Origin: Alphaproteobacteria bacterium
Lineage (GTDB): Bacteria > Pseudomonadota > Alphaproteobacteria > Micropepsales > Micropepsaceae
Assembly: GCA_947474645.1 (NCBI GenBank)
Contig: CANJJD010000009.1
Coordinates: forward strand, 1-64,000
Direction of reading: 5' to 3'
Length of the DNA stretch: 64,000 nt
The translations under genes were made by a program, and so were the position numbers. The notes beneath the pieces were generated by a model. That model was not told the origin of the DNA, did not search any database, and worked only from the letters and a program-made list of their open reading frames with translations. This document shows, in pieces, positions 45,794 through 56,160 of the stretch (the first letter of the stretch is position 1; each line of letters begins with the position of its first letter).

Positions 45794-46779
45794 TGCTGCT
45801 GATCGCGACTCTGATCGCCATCGCCCTGATCTTCGATTTTCTCAACGGGCTGCACGACGCGGCCAATTCCATCGCCACCATCGTTTCCACCCGCGTGCTG
45901 TCGCCGCGCTATGCCGTGGCCTGGGCGGCCTTCTTCAACTTCATCGCCTTTGCCGTGTTCGGCCTGCATGTCGCGGCCACCGTCGGCAAGGGCATCGTCG
46001 CGCCCAGCATCATCAATGACGCGGTAATCTTCGGGGCGCTGATGGGCGCCATCGTGTGGAACGTGGTGACCTGGCTGGCGGGCATCCCCTCGTCTTCCTC
46101 CCATGCCCTGATCGGCGGGCTGGTGGGCGCTGGGCTCTGCAAGGGCGGCTGGAACGCCATCGTCTGGCAGGGAATGGGCAAGACCGCCATGGCCATCGTG
46201 CTGTCGCCCGCCACCGGTTTCCTGCTGGCCCTGGTGCTGGTGCTGGCCGTGTCCTGGATGTTTGTGCGGGCCAACCCGCTTTGGGTGGACAAGCTTTTTC
46301 GCCATGTGCAGTTCTTCTCGGCCAGCGCCTACAGCCTGGGCCATGGCGGCAATGACGCGCAGAAGACCATGGGCATCATCGCCGCGCTGCTCTACGCGCA
46401 TGGCCTGGAGGGCGGGGAATTCCATGTCCCCTTCTGGGTGGTGATGTCCTGCCAGGCGGCGATGGCGCTGGGCACCCTGTTCGGCGGCTGGCGCATCGTG
46501 CGCACCATGGGCTCGCGCATTACTCACCTGACGCCGATGCAGGGAAGCTGCGCCGAGACCGCCGGCGCCTTGACCCTGTTCGGCGCCACCTGGCTGGGCA
46601 TACCGGTCTCGACAACCCATACCATCACTGGCGCCATTATCGGCGTGGGCGCGGCGCGCCGCGTCTCGGCGGTGCGCTGGAACGTGGCCAAGGACATTGT
46701 CGTGGCCTGGATCGTGACCATGCCCGCCGCCGGCCTGATCGGCGCGGTGTTCTACCTGATCGCCGCCGCCTTCCTTTGA
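45793..46779 (+). CDS. pit: Low-affinity inorganic phosphate transporter, Pit family
   Basis: 328 residues with about 10 TM helices. Typical PiT motifs are IFDFLNGLHDAANSIATIVSTRVLSP in the first half and GHGGNDAQKTMGIIAALLY in the second, both around the conserved N-D-A signature that binds phosphate. It is a metal-phosphate:H+ symporter. It is translated from a start overlapping the DUF47 stop. This two-gene layout (DUF47-pit) is widespread. Confidence 0.95.
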   Translation: MLLIATLIAIALIFDFLNGLHDAANSIATIVSTRVLSPRYAVAWAAFFNFIAFAVFGLHVAATVGKGIVAPSIINDAVIFGALMGAIVWNVVTWLAGIPSSSSHALIGGLVGAGLCKGGWNAIVWQGMGKTAMAIVLSPATGFLLALVLVLAVSWMFVRANPLWVDKLFRHVQFFSASAYSLGHGGNDAQKTMGIIAALLYAHGLEGGEFHVPFWVVMSCQAAMALGTLFGGWRIVRTMGSRITHLTPMQGSCAETAGALTLFGATWLGIPVSTTHTITGAIIGVGAARRVSAVRWNVAKDIVVAWIVTMPAAGLIGAVFYLIAAAFL

Positions 46780-46851
46780 AAGGTTAATGCGGCGATTTGG
46801 GCCGTAGGCGGATGAATCATACAATGCGCCCGACGAATCAGCGGGGTTGCG

Positions 46852-47322
46852 TTGAAGGGCGAGGCTCTCTTTCGCGAGCATGGCAAGCAGGTGGCAACCT
46901 TGTGCTGGCGCGCGCGCCCCGTTCTGGAAGTGCTGTTGATCACCTCCCTCAATTCCAAGCGCTGGATCATTCCCAAGGGCTGGCCCGAAGCCGACCTGAC
47001 CGCCGCCGACAGCGCCGCCCGCGAGGCCTTTGAGGAGGCCGGCATCGTCGGCAGGATCAGCGCCAGGCCGATCGGCGCCTATCATTATCTGAAGGAAAAG
47101 AAGGACGGCACCGGCCTGCCCTGCAGCGTGGATGTGTTCGCCCTGGCCGTCACCAAGCAGCTGAATGAGTATCCGGAAAAAGGCGCGCGCACCCTGGCCT
47201 GGGTGCCGCTGGACCAGGCGATCAAACAGGTGGGCGAGCTGGGCCTGCGCCCGCTGCTGAAGGAATTCCGCGCCAAGCATGCGCCGCAAAAGCGCAGCGT
47301 GCCGGCCCGCAAGCTGGCCTAG
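46852..47322 (+). CDS. Nudix hydrolase (diphosphoinositol-polyphosphatase-like subgroup)
   Basis: 156 residues. The Nudix box reads GWPEADLTAADSAAREAFEEAGI. The catalytic core REAFEEAGI is intact, but the first Glu of G-x5-E is Leu, as happens in the KGWP subgroup. The flanking RWIIPKGWP and GAYHYLKEKKDG fit DIPP-like pyrophosphatases. It starts with TTG at 46852. No ATG lies in frame nearby. It is convergent with the M81 peptidase gene, whose stop overlaps it by four bases. Substrate unknown. Confidence 0.85.
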   Translation: MKGEALFREHGKQVATLCWRARPVLEVLLITSLNSKRWIIPKGWPEADLTAADSAAREAFEEAGIVGRISARPIGAYHYLKEKKDGTGLPCSVDVFALAVTKQLNEYPEKGARTLAWVPLDQAIKQVGELGLRPLLKEFRAKHAPQKRSVPARKLA

Positions 47323-48800
47323 TCGTTTACCAGATCCAACGGATAGAAAGGCCGCGTCACCTTGGTGAAGGGGATGCGCCGCATGTTCACGCAAGTCGGA
47401 CCCGGCGTGTCGGCCAGGAAGATGCGCGCCGCGATGGGCTCGTAGGAGCAGCGGAAATGCGCCGGTGAGCGCACGAACACCAGGGCGGCGCTTTCCGGGT
47501 TGAGGCCCACCGATTTGTGGATACCCACATCCCATTCGAAATGGGCGATGGAACGCAGGTTCAGGCGGATGGAGCCGATGGCCAGCACCACCGTCAATCC
47601 CATCTCGCCCATCATGCCGTTATAGCCGGGCCCTTCCAGCAGATAGGTACCGTCGCTGATCACTTTCACCGTGCCGGTCACGGTGAGCGGATCGCCCAGA
47701 CCGGACCGCCGGTGGCCGACCTTCAAGGTGATGGTCTTGCCCACACCAGCCTTGGCCGCCTCGGCCGCAGCCTGCGCATCGGCGATGGTGCAGATGGAAA
47801 TGCGGTCAGCCCTGTCGGCGCCCGCCTTCAGCAGCGCCGCCAGCACCGCGGTGGAATCGCCCGCGCCGCCGCCGGACGGCGAATCTCCGGCATCGCTGAC
47901 CACGGTGACGCCAGGTGACGACAGGCCGATGCGGATGGTTTCCTCCAGCGCCATGACGTCGGGCTCGAACTCCTTGCGCCGGTCCCAGGCCATCTTGGCC
48001 AGCTTGTCGGCCGCTGCCTGCGCCGCGTCTTTACTTTCCGCGCATACCAGCGCGGCAAAGCCCAGGTCAGGCGTATCAATCCAGGGCTGCACCGGAAACA
48101 GCGAGACATGCAGCACCTCGCCCCGCGCTTCCATGGCGCGGCCTTCGGCGACGATGTCGGACAGGGGCGGCACGCCGGTGCGCGCGGTGTCGGGGCTGAG
48201 CACCATGTGGCGCTTGGACAGCGCCATTACCGGCTTCACCTTGCCGCCCAACCAGTCCACCAGCAGCTTTGCGGCGCGATAGCCCGTCTCATACATGTCG
48301 ATATGGGGAAATTCCCGATAGGCGATATAGGCGACATCCGGCTGGATCATGGCCTGGGTGATATGGCCATGCAGATCGAGCGACACGGCGATGGGCGTGC
48401 CGGGCACCACTTCGCGCACCCGCCGCACGATCTCCGATTCCGCATCCGGCTCATCTTCCACGATCATGGCGCCGTGCAGCGCCAGGAACACGCCGTCCAC
48501 CGGGCCTCCATCTTTTATGGCCGCCTTCAACCGCTCCACGATCTCGTTCATGAAATAGTCGAAGGCCTTGCGCTCCACCGTGCCCGACGCCATCGCCATG
48601 GTGGCCAGCAGCGGCACCGGCGTGGCGCCGGCTTCTTTTAAAGCGTCCAGCGCGCCCGGGATTTCCAGCCGGCCATTGCCGAAGGCGGTGAGAATCGCCT
48701 CGCCGCGATGCAGATACTGTTCGGTGAAGGTTTCGATCGTGGTGGTAAAGGGAACGAAACTGTTGGTTTCCTGCTTGTACTCGGCGATGGCGATGCGCAT
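47319..48800 (-). CDS. M81-family metallopeptidase (MlrC-like), copy 1
   Basis: 493 residues. The fold is that of MlrC, the enzyme that finishes microcystin breakdown. The residues visible are Glu11 (EYKQETNSF), His109 (LALHGAM), Asp142 and His144 (SLDLHGHIT) and His166 (REFPHIDMY), matching the Glu/His/Asp-x-His/His zinc and catalytic set of the family. Start ATG 48800 follows TAGGAG. It is the last gene of a six-gene operon: M81 peptidase, substrate-binding protein, two permeases, fused ATPases, M81 peptidase. It shares the overall fold with the copy at 53770-55278 but is clearly divergent from it. The substrate is probably a short or modified peptide. Confidence 0.9.
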   Translation of the reverse strand: MRIAIAEYKQETNSFVPFTTTIETFTEQYLHRGEAILTAFGNGRLEIPGALDALKEAGATPVPLLATMAMASGTVERKAFDYFMNEIVERLKAAIKDGGPVDGVFLALHGAMIVEDEPDAESEIVRRVREVVPGTPIAVSLDLHGHITQAMIQPDVAYIAYREFPHIDMYETGYRAAKLLVDWLGGKVKPVMALSKRHMVLSPDTARTGVPPLSDIVAEGRAMEARGEVLHVSLFPVQPWIDTPDLGFAALVCAESKDAAQAAADKLAKMAWDRRKEFEPDVMALEETIRIGLSSPGVTVVSDAGDSPSGGGAGDSTAVLAALLKAGADRADRISICTIADAQAAAEAAKAGVGKTITLKVGHRRSGLGDPLTVTGTVKVISDGTYLLEGPGYNGMMGEMGLTVVLAIGSIRLNLRSIAHFEWDVGIHKSVGLNPESAALVFVRSPAHFRCSYEPIAARIFLADTPGPTCVNMRRIPFTKVTRPFYPLDLVND

Positions 48801-48808
48801 GGCGTCTC

Positions 48809-50400
<1,592 letters not shown>

Positions 50401-50401
<1 letters not shown>

Positions 50402-51225
50402 CAGCGCCCCCGCCGGGGATTGAGGGCGTCGTTCAGCCCGTCGCCCATGAAATTCAGCGCCAGCACCGTGATCATGATGGAAATGCCGGGCAAGGTGGTG
50501 GTCCACCACGCCACCCACATGGCCGAGCGCGCCCCGCCGATCATGCTGCCCCAGCTCAGGAGATTGGGATCGCCCAGGCCCAGGAAGCTCAACGCCGATT
50601 CCGCGAGAATCGCGTTGCCCACCATCATGGAGCTGATCACCACGATGGGCGGCAAGGCGTTGGGCAGGATCTGGGTGAGGATGATGCGGGTGTCGCGCAT
50701 GCCAAGGGTGCGCGCGGCTTCGACGAATTCCCGGGAACGCAGGGTGAGAAACTCGCCGCGCACCACCCGCGCCACCTGGGGCCAGGAAATCAGGGCAATG
50801 CCGATCACCGCCGATGTCAGGCTGGGCTGCAGGAACGCCACCAGCACCATCAACAGCACAAAGGCCGGGATGATCTGGAAGAATTCGGTGACGCGCATCA
50901 ACAGGTCGTCCACCACCCCGCCATAATAGCCGGCAACGGCGCCGAACAGGATGCCGACACCTGTGGCGACCAGGGTGGCGGAAATGCCCACCAGCAGCGA
51001 GACGCGCGCGCCATAGGCCAGGCCGATCATCATGTTGCGGCCCAAGACGTCGCTTCCCGCCGGCAGGCCGGGCGAGCCCGGCGCCAAGAGAGGCATGCCG
51101 ACAATGGCGAACGGCCCGCGCGCGAACAGCAGCGGGGCGGCCAGCGCGATGATCACAATGGCCAGGAACACCACAAAACCGACAGCCGCGGTGGGGCGGG
51201 AAAAAAAGCGGCGCGCAAAACTCAT
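50401..51225 (-). CDS. ABC oligopeptide importer permease, DppC type
   Basis: 274 residues with six TM helices. GSDVLGRNMMIGLAYGARVSLLVG is the family start, and the coupling EAA loop reads EFVEAARTLGMRDTRIILTQILPNALPP. The final ALNFMGDGLNDALNPR is typical of DppC/OppC. It overlaps the DppB-type permease by four bases and the ATPase start by one. Confidence 0.96.
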
Positions 51226-52196
51226 TGGCCCAGCTCCACGCGCGGATCGGCGAGGGAATAGGCGATGTCAGTGACCAGGTTGAACAGGCTGACCAGGATG
51301 GCGGTGACGATGAAGATGCCCAGCAGCAGCGGATTGTCGCGGCTGGAGACCGCTTCATAGGCCAAGGTTCCCACCCCGGGCCAACTGAAGACATTCTCCA
51401 CCAGCACATTGCCGCCGACCAGAATCGAAGCTTGGAGGCCGGCAAAGGTGATCAGCGGGATCAGCGCATTGCGCAGGATATGACGGCGCGCCACCTGGCG
51501 TTCACTGATGCCCTTGGCGCGCGCCGTCTTGACGAAATCCTGGTCGGCCACCTCGATCATCGCGGTGCGGGTCAGGCGCGCGTAACTGGCCATGAAATAC
51601 AGCGCCAGGGTCGTGCCCGGCAGCAGGATATGCAACGCGACGTCCGCCACCCGCGCCAGGCCGGTGTAATCGGCGCCCATGGTCTCGATGCCGAAGGGCG
51701 GCAGCCATCCCAGCCACACCGCGAAAACCAGCATCATCATCATGCCCAGCCAGAATTGCGGCACCGAATAGAAGAACATGGACAGGATGGTGTTGGCGTT
51801 GTCGAGGAATGAGCCGGGCCGCCGCGCCGCCAGGCTGCCCAGCCAGATGCCGCCCACCGCCGCCAAGACCAGCGCGAACGCATCCAGCAACAGGGTGTTG
51901 GGCAGCCGCTCCATGATGATGCCAAACACCGGCTGGCTGCGCACATAGGACATGCCCAGATCGCCATGCGCCACCGCATTGACATATTTCCAGAGCTGCA
52001 CCGGCACCGGCTGATCCAAGCCATATTCGGCGCGCAGGCTCTTCATATAGGCTTCGTCGGCATAGCCGGACTGGCCCGCCATCACCGTGGCGACATCGCC
52101 CGGCGCCAGGCGGATCAGGAAAAAGCTCAGCAGCACCACCGCAATGGCGACCAGCACCGTCTTGACCAGGCGCATGAAGATGTAATGGAGCTTCAT
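51222..52196 (-). CDS. ABC oligopeptide importer permease, DppB type
   Basis: 324 residues with six TM helices. LSFFLIRLAPGDVATVMAG marks the N terminus, with YGLDQPVPVQLWKYVNAVAHGDLGMSYV in the periplasmic loop. The EAA loop is DFVKTARAKGISERQVARRHILRNALIPLIT, and LVENVFSWPGVGTLAYEAVSSRDNPLLLG is strongly conserved. Start ATG 52196 overlaps the substrate-binding protein stop by four bases. Confidence 0.96.
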   Translation of the reverse strand: MKLHYIFMRLVKTVLVAIAVVLLSFFLIRLAPGDVATVMAGQSGYADEAYMKSLRAEYGLDQPVPVQLWKYVNAVAHGDLGMSYVRSQPVFGIIMERLPNTLLLDAFALVLAAVGGIWLGSLAARRPGSFLDNANTILSMFFYSVPQFWLGMMMMLVFAVWLGWLPPFGIETMGADYTGLARVADVALHILLPGTTLALYFMASYARLTRTAMIEVADQDFVKTARAKGISERQVARRHILRNALIPLITFAGLQASILVGGNVLVENVFSWPGVGTLAYEAVSSRDNPLLLGIFIVTAILVSLFNLVTDIAYSLADPRVELGQ

Positions 52197-53770
52197 GCCA
52201 GCGTAACCGGGCCAAGGCCGTCGCTGGGACCATTGGGCCCGCGTATCACATTCTTCAGCCGCTTGTTGTGGTAGAACAGGGGCAAGCGGTCGAACAGCCA
52301 CAGCATGGCAACATCGCGCGACAGGATATGCTGCAGCTTGCTGTAACAGGCCTGCGCTTCCTCACGGCTCACCGCCACGGCGGCCTGGGCGAACAGCCTG
52401 TCCACCTCCGGATTGACGTAGCCCTGCAGGTTGGTCAGCGGCACACCCTTGCGAATGTTCGACGACAGATAAAAGCGCGCCGTGCCGATCGCCGGATCGC
52501 CAAACTCGCCATAGGAATTGGTGTCGGTGTCGAATTCCCAGTTGCCGCTGCGCCGGCTCTGGGTGGGCCAGTCCGTGGCTTCCAGATTCGCCATCAGGCC
52601 CACTTCGGCCAGGCATTGCTTGACGTAATGGCTGATGCGCGTCCAGGCGCCGCCGCCATCGGGGGTCATCATGATGCCGAAGCGGTGCCGCACGCCATCG
52701 GGACCGGCCTTGCAGCCCATCTCGTCCAGCAGCGCGCGGGCGCGCGCCGGATCGTAAGGATATTTGACCAGCGCCTTTTCGTCATAATAGGGCACAGTGG
52801 ACGGGATCGGACCGTGCGCCACCTTGCCTTCCCCGTAATTGATCGCCTTGACCAGGAATTCGCGGTCTATGGCATGCAGGAAGGCGGCGCGGGCGCGGCG
52901 GTCGTTGAACGGCCAGCGTCGCATATTGGCTTCCATCACGCTGATCTCGGCGGTGCCGTTATAGGCGTCGCTGCGGGTCACAATATTGGGATGGGCGCTG
53001 AGCCGCGAGGACACCACCGTGTCGATATCGTCGGCCATGGCGATGTCCACCGCGCCCGTCTCCATCGCCACCAAGCGCTGCTCCGGCGTGGAGCAGAGGC
53101 GGAAATAGACGCCGTCCATGCCGGGCTGGCCCTTGCGCCAGTAATGGTCGTTGCGCGCCAGGTGGATATATTCGCCGCGCTTCCAGTTCGCGAACTTGAA
53201 CGGCCCGGTGCCGATGGGCTTGAAGTTGTAGGGATTGGTGCGGAAATTGGTGCCCTTATAGATATGCGCCGGCATCATCGGCGCGTTGGACGCCATGAAA
53301 GAAATTAGGAAGGCGTTGACCGGCTTCTTCAGCTTGAACTGGATCGTATAGTCGTCCGGCATGACGATGCTGGCGATCTGGCCGAAGGCGGCGCGGCTGC
53401 GCGTATTGATCTGGGGCAGCATGGTGCCGCAACTGAACGCCACATCTCGGGCGGTGAATTTCACCCCATCATGCCAGGTCACGTCGTTGCGCAGATGGAA
53501 GGTATAGGTCAGTCCGTCCGGCGACATTGCAAAGCTGCGCGCCAGGTTGGGATGCGGCTTGAACTGCCAGTCAAACAGCAGCAGAGACTCATTAATGTTG
53601 CCGCATATCTCCTGCATGATCCGCGTGTTCAGAAGCGGATAATTCAGGTGCGCGGGCTCGGCCGGCATCATGGCGTTGATGACGCGGCTGTTGTTGGGTG
53701 CGGACCAGGCCTGCGCCGGAAAGGCAAGCAGGCCCGCCGCTCCCAGAACAACCCGGCGATCCACAGGCAT
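52193..53770 (-). CDS. ABC oligopeptide importer, periplasmic substrate-binding protein (DppA/OppA type)
   Basis: 525 residues. The leader MPVDRRVVLGAAGLLAFPAQAWS is a signal peptide with paired arginines and an AxA-like end. It is followed by the SBP family 5 domain: SLLLFDWQFKPHPNLARSFAMSPDGLTYTFHLRNDVTWHDGVKFTARDV, GTGPFKFANWKRGEYIHLARNDHYWRKG and RRARAAFLHAIDREFLVKAINYG. Ligands of such proteins are peptides, nickel or opines. The two flanking M81 peptidases favour peptides. Start ATG 53770 overlaps the preceding M81 stop by one base. Confidence 0.95.
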   Translation of the reverse strand: MPVDRRVVLGAAGLLAFPAQAWSAPNNSRVINAMMPAEPAHLNYPLLNTRIMQEICGNINESLLLFDWQFKPHPNLARSFAMSPDGLTYTFHLRNDVTWHDGVKFTARDVAFSCGTMLPQINTRSRAAFGQIASIVMPDDYTIQFKLKKPVNAFLISFMASNAPMMPAHIYKGTNFRTNPYNFKPIGTGPFKFANWKRGEYIHLARNDHYWRKGQPGMDGVYFRLCSTPEQRLVAMETGAVDIAMADDIDTVVSSRLSAHPNIVTRSDAYNGTAEISVMEANMRRWPFNDRRARAAFLHAIDREFLVKAINYGEGKVAHGPIPSTVPYYDEKALVKYPYDPARARALLDEMGCKAGPDGVRHRFGIMMTPDGGGAWTRISHYVKQCLAEVGLMANLEATDWPTQSRRSGNWEFDTDTNSYGEFGDPAIGTARFYLSSNIRKGVPLTNLQGYVNPEVDRLFAQAAVAVSREEAQACYSKLQHILSRDVAMLWLFDRLPLFYHNKRLKNVIRGPNGPSDGLGPVTLA

Positions 53771-55278
53771 CAGCCGCCTGCCGACATCTTGTCCAGCGGG
53801 AACACCGGCCGGCGCAGCTTGGTGTAAGGCAGCCGAGTGATGTCGGAGGTGCAGGGACCGGAGGTGTTGACGGTATATTCGCCCACCGCGATCTTGCCCC
53901 AGACGACGCGGTGACCCACCGCCGCCTTGATGCCGATGATGCTGAGCTCTTCGGGATTGATGCCCTGGCTGCGCCATTGGCCGAGGTCAAAGGGCGGCAG
54001 CTTCTTGGTGCTCAGCAGGATGGTCAGGCCGCGATGGCGCACCACCGCGCAAGGTCCCATATGGATGATCTTGCCCAGCGAACCGACCAGGTGAGAATTC
54101 TTGTCTTCCAGTTCGAACACCCCGTCGCTGCGCGAAAGCAGTTCCACTTCCAGGGTAACGGGCCCCGGATCCAGCGGACTGCCCTTGCCGCCGATGGGCA
54201 GGGTGATCTTGCCGCCGATCGGGACATTCTGCAGCGCCTGCACGCTCTCGGGATCGTTGATGGCGACACCGGCATTTTCGATGTCGTATTTCAGCAGCGC
54301 CCGCATCACATCAGTGCCGTCGCCCGGGGCGCCGCCGCCGATATTGTCGGACGGCTCCACCAGCAGCAACGGCCCCTTGCCGCCGAACTTGTAATTGCTG
54401 TCCTTGAACTCGCGCACCACCGTATCGAGGTCATGCTGCTTGGGAATGCCGTCTTCACGCAGGTCCCAGGCGATCTGGCCCAGCTCGCGCAAGCCTTCCT
54501 GCGCCGCGGCTTCGTCGCCTTCGGTGATGATGCTGAAGGCCACACCAGCATAGGGCACGTCGGAAAAGGCATAGCCGCCGACAATATTCACCGCCAGCAC
54601 GCCCGGAATGGTCTTTTCCATCCGCCGCGCGGCGTCTTCCAGCGCCCGCATCGGCCCGTCGCGGGTGCCGGTGCCGGTGGGCGGCCACACGATCGGCGTC
54701 ACCATCACCAGATGCTTGGGCCGCACGCCGCTCTTGAGGCAACGCGCCAGCAACTCCGTCGCCAGCACCGCGCTGTCGAACTGGTCGGTGTGCGGGCACT
54801 CGCGATAAAAGATCATGCCGTCCGATAACGCGCCCATGCGCGGCGTCAGGGTGCCATGCAGGTCCCCCACGCAATACATCGGCAGATTTTCCGCCCCCGG
54901 CGTGGCGCGGATGCGCGCCATCAGCTCGCCTTCGGGATCGTCGCATTCGCTGGTGACCATGGCGCCATGCAGCGACAGGTGAATGGCGTCCAGCCCTTCG
55001 GCCAACGCCTTTTCCAGCACCGGCTTCACTTCGCTCCAGAACTGCTCGAACACGGCATGGTCCACGGTGGCGTCGGCGCCGCCGGTGTAGATGGCGCTGG
55101 GCACAACCTCCCACCCCTCGCGTTCGGCGATGCTGAGAAAGCCGTCAATCTGCGAGGCATCGCCCCGCCGGGCGGTGATTTCCTTGCCACGATGGATGAC
55201 AAAACCCTCCAGGCCGGTCATGCCGCCGGTGAAGGAATGGGTTTCGTGAAAAATGCCTGCGACTAGAACCCTGGTCAT
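53770..55278 (-). CDS. M81-family metallopeptidase (MlrC-like), copy 2
   Basis: 502 residues. The same catalytic set is seen as in the first copy: Glu12 (FHETHSF), His104 (LSLHGAMV), Asp139 and His141 (VGDLHGTLT) and His163 (RECPHTDQF), with Asp-x-His to His spacing identical (22 residues between the two His). It is the first gene of the peptide-uptake operon and has no signal peptide, so it would act in the cytoplasm on imported peptides. Upstream (55279-55380) is the divergent membrane-protein promoter region. The second copy at the far end of the operon suggests two specificities. Confidence 0.92.
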   Translation of the reverse strand: MTRVLVAGIFHETHSFTGGMTGLEGFVIHRGKEITARRGDASQIDGFLSIAEREGWEVVPSAIYTGGADATVDHAVFEQFWSEVKPVLEKALAEGLDAIHLSLHGAMVTSECDDPEGELMARIRATPGAENLPMYCVGDLHGTLTPRMGALSDGMIFYRECPHTDQFDSAVLATELLARCLKSGVRPKHLVMVTPIVWPPTGTGTRDGPMRALEDAARRMEKTIPGVLAVNIVGGYAFSDVPYAGVAFSIITEGDEAAAQEGLRELGQIAWDLREDGIPKQHDLDTVVREFKDSNYKFGGKGPLLLVEPSDNIGGGAPGDGTDVMRALLKYDIENAGVAINDPESVQALQNVPIGGKITLPIGGKGSPLDPGPVTLEVELLSRSDGVFELEDKNSHLVGSLGKIIHMGPCAVVRHRGLTILLSTKKLPPFDLGQWRSQGINPEELSIIGIKAAVGHRVVWGKIAVGEYTVNTSGPCTSDITRLPYTKLRRPVFPLDKMSAGG

Positions 55279-55380
55279 GCTGCGCCCCTAAAACCGGCGA
55301 AACTTTCGGCGGTTTTTGACGCCGCTGCAAGCGCTGCCGCGCCGCACCATTGGCGTATACGGGCTTTCGAGGCACCATGG

Positions 55381-56160
55381 GTGCGGGCGGGAACTGATTT
55401 GCTGATCCTCAAACTGACCATCGTGCCGCTGGCCTTGTTGCTGTTCGGCATCATCGAGCGGCGGCATGGCCCGCGCGTGGCCGGCTGGCTATCGGGATTT
55501 CCCATCGTCGGCGGGCCACTGTTGCTGTTCCTCACCCTGGACCAGGGAGCCACCTTCGGCAGCCAGGCGGCGCTGGGCGCCTATTTCGGGCTGGTGCCCT
55601 GGCTCGCCTTCACCATGACCTATGCCTGGTGCTCGCGCGTCCTGAAATGGTTCTGGTGTGCCCTGATCAGTTTTTCGATGTGGGGGGCGGTGGCGTTGCT
55701 GTCGGTGGCGATGCAGGACGGGCCGCGCTGGCTGGAGATCCTGCCTTTCGCCGCCTTCATCGCCGCCCAATTCTGTTTCCCGCGCGGCGAGCCGTCGGAC
55801 GAGGAGCGCGAGCATGTCTGGTGGGGCATGCCGGCGCGCATGATCGCGGGCGCGACGTTGACCCTGGTGATCACCCAATTCTCGGCGGCGCTGGGCAGTC
55901 ACTGGTCGGGCCTGTTTACGACCTTCCCGGTGATGGGCTCGATCATCGCCATTTCCAGCCACCTGCAATATGGCCGCCATGCCGTGCAGGAAGCGGTGGC
56001 GGGCCTGTCCATGGGGCTGGCCTCCGTCGGCGTGTTCTGCTTCGGCCTTTATTTCCTGCTGGGCATCACCGGCGTCTGGGCGGCGTTCGGGCTGGCGGTG
56101 CTGGCCTGCACCACCGCCCATGCCCTGACCTGGCTGCTGTTCAAGCAGAAGAACGCCTAG
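55381..56160 (+). CDS. Multi-pass membrane protein of unknown function
   Basis: 259 residues with seven or eight hydrophobic helices and little else: LLILKLTIVPLALLLFGIIERRHGPRVAGWLSGFPIVGGPLLLFLTLDQG at the start, a positive R/H-rich loop (EREHVWWGMPARM) in the middle, and FTTFPVMGSIIAISSHLQYGRHAVQEAVAGLSMG. The paired 'GFPIVGGPLLLF' and 'TFPVMGSIIAIS' segments suggest an internal duplication. I do not recognise a family. Start GTG 55381 or TTG 55399. It is divergent from the peptide operon and converges with the aminotransferase gene, with CTAG shared by both stop codons. Confidence 0.7.
   Translation: MRAGTDLLILKLTIVPLALLLFGIIERRHGPRVAGWLSGFPIVGGPLLLFLTLDQGATFGSQAALGAYFGLVPWLAFTMTYAWCSRVLKWFWCALISFSMWGAVALLSVAMQDGPRWLEILPFAAFIAAQFCFPRGEPSDEEREHVWWGMPARMIAGATLTLVITQFSAALGSHWSGLFTTFPVMGSIIAISSHLQYGRHAVQEAVAGLSMGLASVGVFCFGLYFLLGITGVWAAFGLAVLACTTAHALTWLLFKQKNA

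Noticed and set aside
47001-47060. Nudix box judged possibly inactive because the first Glu is Leu
   Set aside because: The catalytic REAFEEAGI core is intact, and the KGWP-type subgroup commonly lacks that first Glu, so inactivation is not supported.
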